From positions 124,001 through 188,000 of the forward strand of contig NZ_LT897781.1 of the NCBI RefSeq assembly GCF_900188315.1: 64,000 nt of DNA, in the 5' to 3' direction. Under the pieces are notes generated by a model, which was not told the origin of the DNA, made no database searches, and saw only the letters and a program-made list of their open reading frames with translations. Below, piece by piece: positions 63,671 to 64,000 of the stretch; position 1 is the first letter of the stretch; the number at the start of each line of letters is the position of its first letter. Source of the stretch: Marinobacter sp. es.042 (GTDB taxonomy: Bacteria > Pseudomonadota > Gammaproteobacteria > Pseudomonadales > Oleiphilaceae). A program made the position numbers and the translations under genes.

Positions 63671-64000
63671 ATGGAGCTGGAGCAGATCAATGCCATAGAG
63701 CGGGCAACCCGTTATGGGCGCGCCGAGGTGCTTCGCATCGGCGTGGCCGTGATCTTCATTGTCGGCATCATGTTGTATGTCCGCTCAATAGGGGCAGATG
63801 CGCCAAACATGGTCATGCTGGTGGCAGCGGCCATGATCGGCGGCTACATGGCGATGAATATTGGCGCAAACGATGTCGCCAATAACGTAGGCCCTGCCGT
63901 CGGCTCCAAGGCTCTTACGCTCGCCGGTGCAATCGCCATTGCCGCGATCTTTGAGGCCAGTGGCGCGCTTATCGCCGGTGGCGATGTGGTCAGCACGATA
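63671..64000 (+). CDS. PiT-family phosphate transporter, N-terminal part
   Basis: 110 residues visible; the gene runs off the window end. The PiT signature GANDVANNVGPAVGSKAL is clear after two membrane helices, and another helix follows. Low-affinity phosphate (or sulfate) symport. Confidence 0.92.
   Translation, partial: MELEQINAIERATRYGRAEVLRIGVAVIFIVGIMLYVRSIGADAPNMVMLVAAAMIGGYMAMNIGANDVANNVGPAVGSKALTLAGAIAIAAIFEASGALIAGGDVVSTI

Overview
The window reads as about 64 kb of chromosome from a marine, oil-degrading, moderately halophilic gammaproteobacterium, most likely Marinobacter or a close relative. This is inferred from gene content: an AlkB alkane hydroxylase, a glucosylglycerol synthase/phosphatase fusion next to a sucrose-phosphorylase-like enzyme (a pairing known from Marinobacter), RadD, YidD, and a G+C-rich coding style. 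No rRNA, tRNA, CRISPR array or intact transposase was seen.

Layout. 0-5.5 kb: the end of a DUF481 outer-membrane protein, a DUF523-DUF1722 protein, a membrane glycosyltransferase fused to a phosphatase-like domain and coupled to a flippase-like protein, and a FadR-type regulator divergent from alkB. 5.8-8.8 kb: alkB, glyoxalase I and a DMT exporter that closes the lut operon. 8.8-12 kb: lutABC lactate oxidation and a small ComEA-like protein. 12.5-26.5 kb: a urea block, with a GntR regulator, allophanate hydrolase, the urea ABC transporter urtABCDE and the urease genes ureDABCEFG in one long operon. The gap between atzF and urtA holds divergent sigma-54 promoter matches and an NtrC-like site.

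26.6-37.5 kb is an accessory island. It opens with an AT-rich two-gene module that matches the PARIS anti-phage system (AriA-like ATPase plus DUF4435/TOPRIM AriB-like protein). After it come small cassette-like genes: NYN-LOTUS nuclease, tautomerase, hydrolase, orphan HTH, zinc protein, methyltransferase, deoxyribosyltransferase, a Rho-like ATPase without the RNA-binding domain, and a MNT-HEPN pair. Copies of a short GAAAACCGGGACAGA repeat punctuate it. The island also holds a fragment of a phosphodiesterase gene whose full-length relative lies at 60.4 kb, and a 76-bp duplicated gene end.

37.7-49 kb is mostly core: DUF4174, the glucosylglycerol osmolyte operon, an MFS transporter, lipoproteins, cold-shock/DUF1294, thioredoxin and an SDR. 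49.1-52.4 kb carries a complete photoactive yellow protein locus: the blue-light receptor itself, divergent from a p-coumarate:CoA ligase and a tyrosine ammonia-lyase that together would make its chromophore. 52.4-64 kb has small zinc, YHS, TetR/SDR, DUF4177, YidD, TM2, cold-shock and OmpA/DUF4398 envelope genes, then radD, slyD, a YfcE-type phosphodiesterase, a zinc peptidase, a metallo-beta-lactamase-fold hydrolase, a Nudix hydrolase and the start of a PiT phosphate transporter.

The two most notable systems are the PYP photoreceptor locus and the PARIS-like defence module. The most testable regulatory ideas are the sigma-54/NtrC urea control region and the FadR-type operator over the alkB promoter.
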